This document shows positions 35,918 to 46,122 of a stretch of DNA of 64,000 bases, in pieces. How positions within the stretch are numbered: position 1 is the first letter of the stretch; the number at the start of each line of letters is the position of its first letter. A program made the translations under genes and the position numbers. The notes beneath the pieces were generated by a model, which was given only the letters and a program-made list of their open reading frames with translations, had not been told where the DNA came from and ran no database searches. The stretch is from Ancylobacter vacuolatus. GTDB taxonomy: Bacteria > Pseudomonadota > Alphaproteobacteria > Rhizobiales > Xanthobacteraceae. The stretch is from contig NZ_JAUSUH010000004.1 of the NCBI RefSeq assembly GCF_030813595.1, positions 310,001 through 374,000 on the forward strand, written 5' to 3'.

Positions 35918-36748
35918 CTATTTCACGGCGCCGAAGGTCAGCCCGCGCACGAGCTGCTTCTGGCTGAACCAGCCCAGGATCATGATTGGCGCGATGGCCA
36001 TGGTGCTCGCGGCTGAAAGCTTGGCGTAGAACAGCCCTTCCGGGCTGGAATAGCTGGCGATGAAGGCGGTGAGCGGCGCGGCGCTGGCCGCCGTCAGGTT
36101 CAGCGTCCAGAAACTCTCGTTCCAGGCCAGGATGACGTTGAGCAGCAGCGTCGAGGCGATGCCCGGCACGGCCATGGGCGTCAGCACATAGAGGATCTCC
36201 GACGACAGGGTGGCCCCGTCCATGCGCGCGGCTTCAAGGATCTCGCCGGGGATTTCCTTGAAGTAGGTGTAGAGCATCCACACGATGATCGGCAGGTTCA
36301 CCATGGTGAGCACGATGACGAGACCGGTCTTGGTGTCGAGCAGGCCGGCGTCGCGGGCCAGCAGGTAGATCGGCACGAGCACGCCCACCGCCGGCAGCAT
36401 CTTGGTGGAGAGCATCCACATCAGGATGTCCTTGGTGCGCTTGCCGGGCACGAAGGCCATCGACCACGCCGCCGGTACGGCGATGATGAGCCCGAGCACG
36501 GTCGAGCCGACCGAGATCACCACCGAATTCCAGAAATGCGCGAGATAGTCGGAGCGCTGGTTCACCGTCTCGTAGTTCTCCAGCGTCCAGTCGAAGAACA
36601 GGAAGGACGGGTGCGAGTTGATCGCCTCGCCCTCGGTCTTGAACGAGGTGAGGAACGTCCAAAGAATGGGGAAGAAGATCAGCAGCGCCACGCCCCAGGC
36701 GAGCACCGTGACGGCGGCCTTGTGGCCCTTGGAAGCCTCGCGTGCCAT
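35918..36748 (-). CDS. smoG: Mannitol/sorbitol ABC permease (SmoG-like)
   Basis: 276 residues of the MalG type: an N-terminal helix ([18 protein letters not shown]), SFKTEGEAI, and the coupling loop [20 protein letters not shown]. It starts 1 bp after the smoF stop, so the genes are tightly coupled. Confidence 0.88.
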   Translation of the reverse strand: MAREASKGHKAAVTVLAWGVALLIFFPILWTFLTSFKTEGEAINSHPSFLFFDWTLENYETVNQRSDYLAHFWNSVVISVGSTVLGLIIAVPAAWSMAFVPGKRTKDILMWMLSTKMLPAVGVLVPIYLLARDAGLLDTKTGLVIVLTMVNLPIIVWMLYTYFKEIPGEILEAARMDGATLSSEILYVLTPMAVPGIASTLLLNVILAWNESFWTLNLTAASAAPLTAFIASYSSPEGLFYAKLSAASTMAIAPIMILGWFSQKQLVRGLTFGAVK

Positions 36749-36749
36749 C

Positions 36750-37622
36750 TCATGCCTCCAGGTTCTTGCCGATCATCCGCATCAGGAAGATCGCGACGAT
36801 GTTGGCGAGGATGACCGCGACGATCCCGCCCGCCGAACCCAGGCCGACGTCGAACTGCAGCATGGACTGCATGTAGACGAGGAAGGTCAGCGTGGTGGAA
36901 GCCGTGCCCGGACCGCCATTGGTGGTGACGAGGATTTCGGCGAAGACCGACAGCAGGAAGATGGTCTGGATCAGCACCACCACTGTCATCGCCCGCATCA
37001 GATGCGGAAGGGTGAGGTGCACGAAGCGCCAGATCGGGCCAGCGCCGTCCATCTCGGCCGCTTCCATCTGCTCACGGTCGAGGCTCTGCATCGCGGTGAA
37101 CAGGATCAGCGTCGCGAAGGGCAGCCACTGCCAGGCAACGATGGCGGTGATGGAAGCAAGCGGCGCACTGGCGAAGAAGTCGATCGGTTGCAGCCCCAGC
37201 GCTCGCGCCAGCGCGGCGAACAGCCCGTTGACCGGGTTCATCAGCATGTTCTTCCACACCAGCGCGGACACGCTCGGCATGACGAAGAAGGGGGCGATGA
37301 CGAGGATGCGCACGATCCCCTGCCCCCACATGGGCTGGTCGAGCAGCACCGCCAGCGCCACCCCGCCGACAACGGTGATGACAAGCACGCCGAGGACGAG
37401 GGTGAGCGTGTTTACCAGAGCCGGCCAGAAGGCCGGGTCGGTGAAGAAATAGCTGTAATTCTCGAAGCCGGTGAACTCTTCGGTGCCCGGCATCAACAGG
37501 TTGAAGCGCAGGAAGGAGAAGTAGATGGTCATGCCCAGCGGCACGATCATCCAGAGGAACAGCAGCACAACCGCCGGGGAGAGCATCAGCCGGCCGGCAA
37601 TGCGTGAGGCTTGCGTCGCCAT
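36750..37622 (-). CDS. smoF: Mannitol/sorbitol ABC permease (SmoF-like)
   Basis: 290 residues of the MalF type: a first helix (LMLSPAVVLLFLWMIVPLGM), FTGFENYSYFF, and the coupling loop MEAAEMDGAGPIWRFVHLTLP. The start at 37622 has GGGAGG upstream; the open frame extends about 58 codons further without family likeness. Hairpins separate it from the binding-protein gene. Confidence 0.88.
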   Translation of the reverse strand: MATQASRIAGRLMLSPAVVLLFLWMIVPLGMTIYFSFLRFNLLMPGTEEFTGFENYSYFFTDPAFWPALVNTLTLVLGVLVITVVGGVALAVLLDQPMWGQGIVRILVIAPFFVMPSVSALVWKNMLMNPVNGLFAALARALGLQPIDFFASAPLASITAIVAWQWLPFATLILFTAMQSLDREQMEAAEMDGAGPIWRFVHLTLPHLMRAMTVVVLIQTIFLLSVFAEILVTTNGGPGTASTTLTFLVYMQSMLQFDVGLGSAGGIVAVILANIVAIFLMRMIGKNLEA

Positions 37623-37761
37623 GGAGGGCCTCCCTGGCCAAGGCGCACCGCTGGCGACGCGCGCCGCGGGCTCGGAGAAACGGAACGGATCGGGTTCGAC
37701 GGCGCCGCGGCACCGGGAGTCGCCGGCGTGAGCGCGAGGTTTCACCCCTCTCAGGGGGAGG

Positions 37762-37865
37762 TCCCGACACGGCGCGGGAGCGGGAGACACCCGCACCGTG
37801 TCGGGAAACAGCCCGGCGCGGGCGGGCGCCGGGCGGACCGATCGGCCTTCGCAGCGCGAAGGCCG
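37762..37865 (-). other. Two hairpins between smoE and smoF
   Basis: TCCCGACACGG (37762-37772) pairs with CCGTGTCGGGA (37796-37806). CGGCCTTCG (37843-37851) pairs with CGAAGGCCG (37857-37865) across a 5-nt loop, directly after the smoE stop. As after the other binding-protein genes, these probably protect the smoE message and reduce read-through. Confidence 0.6.
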
Positions 37866-37875
37866 GCAGAAGCGC

Positions 37876-39198
<1,323 letters not shown>

Positions 39199-39222
39199 AG
39201 CTCTCCTCCCTTCGGCGTTTTT

Positions 39223-39253
39223 GAGCAAATAATCGCCGTATGGGCAAATACTC
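39223..39253. promoter_or_regulatory. Candidate tandem half-sites upstream of smoE
   Basis: GAGCAAATAATC (39223-39234) and GGGCAAATACTC (39242-39253) form a direct repeat spaced 19 bp, close to two helical turns, just upstream of smoE. The SorC-family regulator next door is the natural candidate to bind. No consensus for it is known to me. Confidence 0.4.
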
Positions 39254-39465
39254 ACGCGCACCCCTGCGGGCGTCAAGTGAATTCGATGCTGCAGGCGCGA
39301 GCATCCCGCCCGCCTTTTGTCGAAAGCGCGGCATTATGTGGTATTATATTCAGCATTCCGGCCACTTAGTGTGCACCCCACGCGTCGCGCCGGCACGCTG
39401 CCGATGCGTCACAGGCCTCACATGCACGTGTGGCGGGGTCCCTGGGCGGAGGCTTGGGCGGAGGC

Positions 39466-40425
39466 TCAGCCCGCCAGAATGCCGGCGGCGGTGGGCTCGT
39501 CGGTGACGAGGCCGTTAATAATGCCGGAGGTCAGCGCCGCCCGGAGTGCCACGATCTTGGCCTCCCCGGCGGCGATGCCGATGACCGGGCGCTCGCGCGT
39601 CGCAATCTCCACCCGCACGCCGGTAAGGCGGGCATTGAGCGCGAGGTCGAGATAGCGCCCCTGCCCGTCATAGATCCAGCCGGCCACCTCGCCAGCCGCG
39701 CCGACGCGCTGGATCTCGTGCAGTTCGTCCGCAGTGAGGAAGCCGTCGGTCATCAACGGCGCGTCCTCGCTCATCTGGCCGACGCCGACAAAGGTCACAT
39801 CCGCCGCCTGCGCCAGCCCGCGCACCTTGCGCACCGCGCCCAGCGACTGGAGCGTGCGGTTCTCCTCGACCGTATCGACCAGCACCGGAACCGGCATCGG
39901 GTAATGCGGCGCCCGCACCTTCTCGGCCAGGCGCATGATGACCTCGAAATAGGAGGCGGAGCCGTCCAGCGCGATATTGCCGAGCAGCGAGACGAGGCGG
40001 TGCTGCGGCGCCTCCACCGGGCTCAGCGCATCCACCATGCCGCGCAGCGCCCGGCCGGTGCCGAGCGCGATGACGCGCGAGCCGCTCTCCGCCAGCACCC
40101 GCTCCATCTCCTCGGCGGCAGCGGGGGCGATGGAGCGCACCGGGTCGCGCGACGGGCCGAGGCCCGGCATCACCCGGCAGCGCACCAGCCCGAAGCGTTC
40201 GCGCAGCGCCGCTTCCAGTTCGACGCAACGGGCAAGGTGATGGTTCAGCCGCACATGGATGAGGCCCGCCGCCACCGCCCGGCTGACGAGGCGCTGCGCC
40301 CTCTGGCGCGACAGCCCCATCTCGCTGGCGATCTGGTCCTGCGTCAGGCCCCCGACATAATAGAGCCAAGCCGCGCGGGCAGCCTGGTCGTCGATCGAAG
40401 CGTCCATGTCGGGGGGCAGGCTCAT
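39466..40425 (-). CDS. SorC-family regulator of the mannitol/sorbitol operon
   Basis: 319 residues: the N-terminal helix-turn-helix (AAWLYYVGGLTQDQIASEMG, then LSRQRAQRLVSRAV) followed by the sugar-phosphate-binding domain (VIALGTGRALRGMVDAL, DVTFVGVGQMSED). It is the second SorC protein in this window, similar in layout to the pentitol regulator. It lies upstream of smoE on the same strand and overlaps the HAD gene by 4 bp. Confidence 0.85.
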   Translation of the reverse strand: MSLPPDMDASIDDQAARAAWLYYVGGLTQDQIASEMGLSRQRAQRLVSRAVAAGLIHVRLNHHLARCVELEAALRERFGLVRCRVMPGLGPSRDPVRSIAPAAAEEMERVLAESGSRVIALGTGRALRGMVDALSPVEAPQHRLVSLLGNIALDGSASYFEVIMRLAEKVRAPHYPMPVPVLVDTVEENRTLQSLGAVRKVRGLAQAADVTFVGVGQMSEDAPLMTDGFLTADELHEIQRVGAAGEVAGWIYDGQGRYLDLALNARLTGVRVEIATRERPVIGIAAGEAKIVALRAALTSGIINGLVTDEPTAAGILAG

Positions 40426-41114
40426 GTCGGGTCTGCTATGTCGGGCGGGGCGTAAAAGAGTGAGGGCATCGCTGCCCGGATCTCCGAGAAACCGGCGAAG
40501 CGCCGGTGCGGACTTACGTCAGCGGGCAGCGGCATGTCCATGCCCGCGAAATGCGCGCCGCCGACGAAATGCCAGACCTCCATGCCGGCGGCCAGTCCGG
40601 CGGCGATCCCCGCCGCGCTGTCCTCCACCACCACGCATGCGGCCGGATCGACCCCCATCTGCGCGGCGGCGTACAGGAAAAGGTCCGGCGCCGGCTTGCC
40701 GCGCGCCACCTGCGAGGCAGTGAAGGCGCGGCCGGAGAACACCTCCGCCAACCCGACGATCCGCAGTGAGGCGGCCAGGCGCGGCGGGCTGGATGAAGTG
40801 GCGAGGCAGAACGGCACGGTGAGCGCCGCCAGTACCTCCACCGCCCCCTCCATGGGGGCAAGACCCGCCTCGAACCCGGCAAGCAACCGGCTGCGGTAGT
40901 CATCCTCGAACGAGGCCGGCAGATCCCTGCCGAAACGCGCCTTCACCTCGGTGCGGATGACGTTATGGGCGCGGCCGATGAAATGGCGTGCCACAAAACC
41001 CAAGTCGACGGCGACGCCGTGACAGGCAAGCTCGTCGATCAGCGCGCGGGCAGCGAGCATCTCGCTGTCGATCAGCACGCCGTCGCAATCGAAGATGATG
41101 AGCCCGGGCCGCAT
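40422..41114 (-). CDS. HAD-superfamily sugar phosphatase / phosphoglucomutase-like
   Basis: 230 residues. The catalytic IIFDCDGVLIDSE (Asp nucleophile and second Asp), LATSSSPP (motif II Ser), GKPAPDLFLYAA (motif III Lys) and VVVEDSAAGI (motif IV) are intact, with a helical cap. It overlaps the SorC regulator start by 4 bp. HAD phosphatases accompany smo/mtl operons and may relieve polyol-phosphate build-up; the substrate is unproven. Confidence 0.82.
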   Translation of the reverse strand: MRPGLIIFDCDGVLIDSEMLAARALIDELACHGVAVDLGFVARHFIGRAHNVIRTEVKARFGRDLPASFEDDYRSRLLAGFEAGLAPMEGAVEVLAALTVPFCLATSSSPPRLAASLRIVGLAEVFSGRAFTASQVARGKPAPDLFLYAAAQMGVDPAACVVVEDSAAGIAAGLAAGMEVWHFVGGAHFAGMDMPLPADVSPHRRFAGFSEIRAAMPSLFYAPPDIADPT

Positions 41115-41180
41115 GCGAGCGGTCTAGCTCTCAAGGCGCCCGCCGTCCAGCCGCACCGGCAACGATGCCGCGCCCTCTCC

Positions 41181-42149
41181 TCACCCGCGCTTTTGCGGCG
41201 GCAGCAGCCGGCCGCTCGCCAGCTGCCAGAGGCTGTGGGCGGAAGCGAGGGCGACGACGCCGGTGGCAAGGGCGAGCAGGAACGGCGCCAGCATCGCCAG
41301 CACGCCCGTCTCGCCCCGCGCCACCAGAAGCAGGGTCGCGGTCGCCAGCGCGGTCAGGCCGAAGGTGAAGGCCCAATAGGCCGGCGAGAGCGGCTGGCGC
41401 AGGATCCAGGGCAGCAGCCGGGCGATCAGCAGCAGCTGGAGCAGCCCATAGCCCAGCAAGGCCCGGGCGAAGATATCAGGCCCGCCCGAGGTCAGGCTGA
41501 GATAGGTCACGGCCCCGACCACCGGCGGCGCGAGCTGGATGCCCAGCGTCGGGCGCTGCGCCGGTGGCAAGGCGGAGCCGTGCTGGAAGCGGTTCAGCAG
41601 CACCGATTCCATGGCGAGCCAGGAGAAGAGGCCGGCGCCGAACGCCAGTTGCCCCCAGTCCTGGAAGCCGAGCACGCCGCAGGCGGTGCCGGTGACGAAG
41701 CTCCCGGCCACCAGCGGCAGGTACATCACCGGCGTCGCCGCTTCCGGGTCGCGCTCGCCGCGCCACATGCCACCGGTGCGCCAGACACCGAAGCCGAGCG
41801 TGAACAGGGCGCCGGCCAGCAGAAGCCCCTCGGCGATGGCGCGGGAATAGGGCGCCGCGCCGATGCTGACCAGCAACGTCGCCACGCCAGCCAGCCCGAC
41901 GAAACCTGATTGTACCGGGTGGTGAAGCTCCTCCAGCGCCGCCGGGCGGGCCAGCAGCCATTTGAGGACATAGAGCAGCAGGACCAACGCCCAGACGAGG
42001 GCGCCCGCCGCCATAATCGACTCGCCGAGGACCGCCGGCACGCCCCAGAGCGCATGGGCGGCGCGCCAGCTTCCGCCCAGCCCGCAAAGGCCCAGCACCA
42101 TGCCGAAGAAGGAGACCGGCACGATCGGCAACCCGCTGTTTTCCCGCAC
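41181..42149 (-). CDS. TDT/SLAC1-family transporter (TehA-like)
   Basis: 322 residues with about ten membrane helices, beginning VPVSFFGMVLGLCGLGGSW, the tellurite-resistance/dicarboxylate transporter hallmark. The GTG start at 42149 has GGGAG upstream; no ATG fits. In BigR operons of Xylella and Agrobacterium a protein of this family accompanies the sulfide genes and is thought to export sulfite; the context here is the same. It ends the operon. Confidence 0.82.
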   Translation of the reverse strand: MRENSGLPIVPVSFFGMVLGLCGLGGSWRAAHALWGVPAVLGESIMAAGALVWALVLLLYVLKWLLARPAALEELHHPVQSGFVGLAGVATLLVSIGAAPYSRAIAEGLLLAGALFTLGFGVWRTGGMWRGERDPEAATPVMYLPLVAGSFVTGTACGVLGFQDWGQLAFGAGLFSWLAMESVLLNRFQHGSALPPAQRPTLGIQLAPPVVGAVTYLSLTSGGPDIFARALLGYGLLQLLLIARLLPWILRQPLSPAYWAFTFGLTALATATLLLVARGETGVLAMLAPFLLALATGVVALASAHSLWQLASGRLLPPQKRG

Positions 42150-42199
42150 GCGGCACTCCCTATTTACGGCTCGACACTGACAGCTGGACGTTCCGGCGC

Positions 42200-42616
42200 C
42201 TAGGCCCGGCGCTCCGCGAGGGCGCGCGCCGCCCACATGCCCGCCAGCATGGCAGGAATGAAGGCCAGCGTCCCCGGCGCGGCGAGGCCGAGCGCGGTGA
42301 AGGCGGGGCCGGGACAGAAGCCGCCCAGCCCCCAGCCTATGCCAAACAGCGCCGGCCCGACGATCAGCCTTGCGTCGATATCGCTGCGGGTCGGCAGCTG
42401 GAAGCGCGGCGCCATCAGCGGCGTGTCGCGCCTCAGCACCAGTCGGAAGCCGATGAAGGCGACCACCACCGCGCCGCCCATCACAAAGGCGAGCGAGGGA
42501 TCGAACGTGCCGGCGAGGTCGAGGAAGTTCAGCACCTTGGCCGGGTTGCTCATGCCGGAGACGATGAGGCCGAGGCCGAACAGCACGCCCAGGCCGAGAT
42601 TGACGAGGATCGACAT
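42200..42616 (-). CDS. YeeE/YedE-family (DUF6691-type) membrane protein
   Basis: 138 residues with four helices: VNLGLGVLFGLGLIVSGMSNP, a middle pair, and GIGWGLGGFCPGPAFTALG with the conserved Cys used for sulfur-group transfer in TsuA-like channels. It pairs with the adjacent half-size homologue to form a two-part sulfur transporter. Starts 4 bp after that gene. Confidence 0.82.
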   Translation of the reverse strand: MSILVNLGLGVLFGLGLIVSGMSNPAKVLNFLDLAGTFDPSLAFVMGGAVVVAFIGFRLVLRRDTPLMAPRFQLPTRSDIDARLIVGPALFGIGWGLGGFCPGPAFTALGLAAPGTLAFIPAMLAGMWAARALAERRA

Positions 42617-42620
42617 CGCC

Positions 42621-43049
42621 TCAACCTCCGATCACATGACGCACGACATAGACGGTGGCGAAACCTGCCGCCATGAACACCCCGGTCGCCGCAAAAGAGC
42701 GCCGCGACAGCCGCGCCAGCCCGCACACGCCATGGCCCGAGGTGCAGCCCGAGCCCCAGACCGAGCCGAAGCCGACCAGCAGGCCGGCCACCACCATCAG
42801 CACGAGGTTCGACGACACCGTCTGCACCACCGATGCGCCGGTGACGGCGGCATAGAGCAGGGGCGCGCCGACCAGCCCGGCGATGAACGCCAGCCGGCCG
42901 GGAAAGAGCCTGTCTCCATAAGGAGGAAACAGCCGGCTGGCGATGCCGCTGATGCCGGCGATGCGGCCTTCCGCCAGCATCATCAGCACGGCGCTGAGCC
43001 CGATCAGGGCGCCGCCGATGAGGGAGGCAAAGGGGGTGAAGTCCGTCAT
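42621..43049 (-). CDS. YeeE/YedE-family sulfur transport membrane protein
   Basis: 142 residues with four helices and the motif [20 protein letters not shown], whose Cys residues are the presumed persulfide/thiosulfate relay. ATG 43049 follows the bigR stop by 4 bp and has weak ribosome-site support; an upstream in-frame extension lies in bigR sequence. Forms a pair with the gene at 42200. Confidence 0.85.
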   Translation of the reverse strand: MTDFTPFASLIGGALIGLSAVLMMLAEGRIAGISGIASRLFPPYGDRLFPGRLAFIAGLVGAPLLYAAVTGASVVQTVSSNLVLMVVAGLLVGFGSVWGSGCTSGHGVCGLARLSRRSFAATGVFMAAGFATVYVVRHVIGG

Positions 43050-43053
43050 GATC

Positions 43054-43389
43054 CTATCGCGTGGTTTCGGCCGCGTGCGGCGCGCAGAACAGGGCGTGCA
43101 TGGTGGCGATGAAGGCTTCAACGCGCGGATCGGCCAGCCGGTAGAACACCTGCTTGCCCTCCTTGCGGCCGACGATCAGCCCCGCTTCGCGCAGCCCGGC
43201 GATCTGCTGCGACAGGCCGGGCTGGCGGATGCCGAGCAGATCCTCCAGCTCGCGCACGGAGCGTTCGCCCTGCACCAGCGCGCAGGCCACCATCAGCCGG
43301 TCGGGATTGGACAGGGTCTTCAGGAAGGCCGAGGCCTCCCCCACCCGGGACTTCATGTCGGCGATGTCACTGGTGGGCGTGTCGAGCAT
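43054..43389 (-). CDS. bigR: BigR/SqrR-type ArsR-family persulfide-sensing repressor
   Basis: 111 residues. The winged helix-turn-helix is visible as VRELEDLLGIRQPGLSQQIA and VGRKEGKQVFYRLADPRV. The two Cys of the persulfide switch are in place: Cys36 (VACALVQ) and Cys102 (LFCAP), which form a polysulfide bridge when sulfide rises. It should repress its own operon through the palindrome at 44578-44609. Lies between blh and the YeeE genes. Confidence 0.9.
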   Translation of the reverse strand: MLDTPTSDIADMKSRVGEASAFLKTLSNPDRLMVACALVQGERSVRELEDLLGIRQPGLSQQIAGLREAGLIVGRKEGKQVFYRLADPRVEAFIATMHALFCAPHAAETTR

Positions 43390-43409
43390 CGTGTCTTCCC
43401 CGGATGGCG

Positions 43410-44291
43410 TCAGTCCCAGACGGCGCTCTTGAGCAGGTCGAGCGGAATCTTGAGATAGCGCACCCCGTTCGATTCCGGCACTGGGAGCCGGCCTCCATTG
43501 GTGTTGATCTGCAAGGACTGCAGGATCAGCTTGGGCATGGCGAGGCTGCGATCGCGCGCCTCGCGGATGGCGACGAAGGCGTCCTCGTTCCGGCAGCGCG
43601 CCATGTGGATACTGCTCGCCTTCTGTTCAGCGACAGTGGATTCCCACATCGGCGCGCGTCCGCCCGGCTGGTAGTCATGGCCGGTGAAGAGGCGGGTCTC
43701 GTCGGGAAGCGCCAGAATGGCCTGGATCGAATTCCACAGCACCCTGGCGCTGCCGCCGGGGAAATCGGCTCGCGCAGTGCCACTGTCAGGCATGAACAGC
43801 GTGTCGTGGACGAAAGCGGCATCGCCGATGACATAGGTGATCGAGGCCAGCGTGTGCCCGGGCGAGAACATTACCCGGGCCTCGATGTCGCCGATCTTGA
43901 AGCTGTCGCCGTCTGCGAACAGCCGGTCCCATTGCGAGCCGTCGGCGGGGAAGTCCGGCCAGTTGTAGAAGCCCTTCCAGAGCCTCTGCACGTCCTTCAC
44001 CCGTTCGCCGATCGCTGTTGGCGCGCCGGTCTTCTCCTTGAGATAGGACGCGGCGGAGAAGTGGTCGGCGTGGGGGTGGGTGTCGAGAATCCACTCGACC
44101 GTGTAGCCCCGCTCGCGCACGAAGGCGAGAATGCGGTCGGCATTGAGCGAGGCGGTCTGACCCGACTTCTCGTCGAAATCATAGACCGGGTCGATGATCG
44201 CGCACCCCTTCGTCGCCGGGTCGGCGACGACATACTGGATCGACCAGGTGCGCGGATCGAAGAACCCAGTCACTTCGGGCGGGTGCGTCAT
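43410..44291 (-). CDS. blh: Blh persulfide dioxygenase (ETHE1-like metallo-beta-lactamase fold)
   Basis: 293 residues. The metal motif LDTHPHADHFSAA (HxHxDH), then FSPGHTLASITY, FVHDTLFMPDSGTARADFPGG and LFTGHDYQPGG, give the complete iron site and glutathione-persulfide features of the Blh/ETHE1 group. It oxidises glutathione persulfide to sulfite. ATG 44291 is favoured over a Met nine codons upstream. It precedes bigR. Confidence 0.9.
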   Translation of the reverse strand: MTHPPEVTGFFDPRTWSIQYVVADPATKGCAIIDPVYDFDEKSGQTASLNADRILAFVRERGYTVEWILDTHPHADHFSAASYLKEKTGAPTAIGERVKDVQRLWKGFYNWPDFPADGSQWDRLFADGDSFKIGDIEARVMFSPGHTLASITYVIGDAAFVHDTLFMPDSGTARADFPGGSARVLWNSIQAILALPDETRLFTGHDYQPGGRAPMWESTVAEQKASSIHMARCRNEDAFVAIREARDRSLAMPKLILQSLQINTNGGRLPVPESNGVRYLKIPLDLLKSAVWD

Positions 44292-44327
44292 GGCTTGCTC
44301 CTTGACGTCAGCCGGCATCGGCCATCC

Positions 44328-44531
44328 TCACTTGCGCGCGGCCACCGGGCAGGTGGAAAGGCCGAAGACGGAATAAAGCGGGCAATTGCCCATCAGCGCG
44401 GTGAGCAGCGGCACGACGCCGACGAGGCCGATCCAGCGCAGATCGCCTTCCAGCACAAAAATCAGCGAGAGCAGGACGAGGCCGAGGACGATGCGAACGG
44501 CCTTGTCGATGGGTCCGACGTTGCGGGTCAT
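44328..44531 (-). CDS. DUF2892 small membrane protein
   Basis: 67 residues with two helices: RNVGPIDKAVRIVLGLVLLS at the start and WIGLVGVVPLLTALMGNCPLYSVFG truncated to its core (LVGVVPLLTALMGNCPLYS), ending STCPVAARK. It matches DUF2892, also found as the membrane part of YgaP rhodanese. Two conserved Cys (NCPLY and TCP) could carry sulfur. First gene after the BigR palindrome. Confidence 0.85.
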   Translation of the reverse strand: MTRNVGPIDKAVRIVLGLVLLSLIFVLEGDLRWIGLVGVVPLLTALMGNCPLYSVFGLSTCPVAARK

Positions 44532-44577
44532 GGCGGGTTTCCTGAGCGCGGCAGGTCCGTTCCTGCCACTCTCCATT

Positions 44578-44609
44578 TACAACGATTGCATTAAATTGCA
44601 ATCGTTGTA
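44578..44609. promoter_or_regulatory. 32-bp palindrome, probable BigR operator
   Basis: TACAACGATTGCA (44578-44590) and TGCAATCGTTGTA (44597-44609) are perfect 13-bp arms with a 6-bp spacer. It lies 47 bp upstream of the first gene of the sulfide operon, where its promoter should be. ArsR-type BigR proteins repress by covering such a palindrome. Confidence 0.85.
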
Positions 44610-44659
44610 TCGCAAGTATAAATGCGTAAGTCACCCCCCGCGCTGCGGCCTCTCTCTTG

Positions 44660-45817
44660 TCAGCGGGCGGCGGGGGGCTCCAGCAGCGGCTCCAGCCGCT
44701 GGTCGGTCAGCGTCTTCAGGAACGCGACCAGCGCGTCGATGCGGCGGTCGTCGAGGGCGGGGCCGCTCTCAAGCTTCTTGAGCGACAACGTGCCGGCAAC
44801 CTCTGGCGGGGTCCATGGCGCGCCGGTCTCAGGGTTGATCTGCCGCCCCGACGCAGCCGAATTGTACTTGTTGTAGAACAGGATCACCGTCCTCAGATCC
44901 TTGAAGACGCCATTGTGCATATAGGGGCCCGTCACCGCGACATTGCGCAGGCTCGGGACCTTGAACTGGCCGTCATGGGCGCGAGCCGACGCCAGCTTGC
45001 CCTTGCTGCGCCGCTTCATGTCGGCCCGCGCAGCCAGGCCCCGATCGGCCGGCACGGCGAGCTCCGGGTTGGCCGGCGTGCCGATATTGTGGAAGCGGTA
45101 ATTTGAGAAGGTCTCGCCCTCCCCGCCATTCGGGGTGAGCTTGTGGCACTGGCCGCAATTGGTGAACTGGTTGGAGAGGAACAGCACCCGGCCCAGCTCC
45201 TCCTGCGGGGTGAGAGTGAGGGTGCCGCGCAGAAAGCGGTCGTAGCGGGAATCGAAGGGCGAAACGGCGGGGCTCCGCTCATAGGCCGCCAGTGCTTGCT
45301 CCAGCGCGGCGAAGGCGCGGGCGTCATCGTCGAAGACGTCCGGGCCGAAGGCGGCGCGGAAGGCATCGACATAGGCGGGCTTCTCCTTCACCCGGGCGAC
45401 GACGCTTGCCTTGTCGGGCATCGCCATCTCAACCGGGTTGAGCAGCGGCTGCCCCGCCTGTTCGGCCAGCGTCGCGGCGCGCCCGTCCCAGAACTGGCCG
45501 CCGACCGGGTTGCCCTTGGCATCGGTGCCGAAGGCGGGCGCGTAGCCGGCATAGCTGACGCTCGGCGCGTTGCGGACCCCACGCGAGACCCCGTCATCGC
45601 CCAGCGACACCGGCCCGCCGCGCGGATCAGCGAAGCCATGGGCGGGATCGTGGCAGGTGGCGCAGGATTGGGTGCGGTGGCGCGAGAGATCGACATCGAA
45701 GAACAGTGCCTCCCCCAGCCGCACCCGGGCGGCGGGATCCGGCCCGCGCTCCGGCGCGGCGCGGCCCGTCGCGGCGAGCGGCAGCAGCACAAAAAGGGCT
45801 GCCAGCACAGGTTTCAT
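44660..45817 (-). CDS. Di-haem cytochrome c peroxidase / MauG-family protein
   Basis: 385 residues with a signal peptide (VLAALFVLLPLAATGRA) and two haem motifs: SCATCHDPAHGFADP near residue 52 and NCGQCHKLTPNGGEG near 220. The family reduces hydrogen peroxide in the periplasm or, in MauG types, modifies proteins. PYMHNGVFKDLRTVILFYN near residue 315 carries the distal Met/His region. ATG 45817 is chosen for the signal peptide. Its 3' end is 128 bp from the sulfide operon start, on the same strand. Confidence 0.88.
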   Translation of the reverse strand: MKPVLAALFVLLPLAATGRAAPERGPDPAARVRLGEALFFDVDLSRHRTQSCATCHDPAHGFADPRGGPVSLGDDGVSRGVRNAPSVSYAGYAPAFGTDAKGNPVGGQFWDGRAATLAEQAGQPLLNPVEMAMPDKASVVARVKEKPAYVDAFRAAFGPDVFDDDARAFAALEQALAAYERSPAVSPFDSRYDRFLRGTLTLTPQEELGRVLFLSNQFTNCGQCHKLTPNGGEGETFSNYRFHNIGTPANPELAVPADRGLAARADMKRRSKGKLASARAHDGQFKVPSLRNVAVTGPYMHNGVFKDLRTVILFYNKYNSAASGRQINPETGAPWTPPEVAGTLSLKKLESGPALDDRRIDALVAFLKTLTDQRLEPLLEPPAAR

Positions 45818-46122
45818 GATCGGCCACCATGCCGGAGGGAATGTCACGCCCGCCGCTTGTCCTGCCAGACGAGGCCCCGCACGATTGGACATTCTGACCT
45901 ACCGGCCCGCCGGCCTCGCCGTCATCCGTAGGAGTGCTGGGGCGACATGGAAGGGCGCGCCGCTCGTTGGATAGGCGCCCGCGTGGTCGACAATCTGAAC
46001 CTTGCCATCAGTTCGCCGGCGAATTGGCGCTGTCTGCGCAATGCCCTTGCCTTTCGCAGCCATATTGTTGACAGTTGGCACAATGCGGACAGTGAAGTCC
46101 GACCCATGCGAGGAGGCGCCCG
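45818..46122. promoter_or_regulatory. Divergent upstream region with TTGTTGACA motif
   Basis: 305 bp without a gene. TTGTTGACAGTTGGC (46065-46079) lies about 45 bp before the dehalogenase ATG and matches the motif shared by the GntR block at 52-61 kb. It also contains TTGACA, which may simply be a -35 box. GCGAGGAGG precedes the ATG at 46123. Confidence 0.45.

Noticed and set aside
46065-46079. TTGTTGACAGTTGGC as certain GntR operator
   Set aside because: It is far from the GntR block and contains a TTGACA hexamer, so it is kept only as a possible regulon member.
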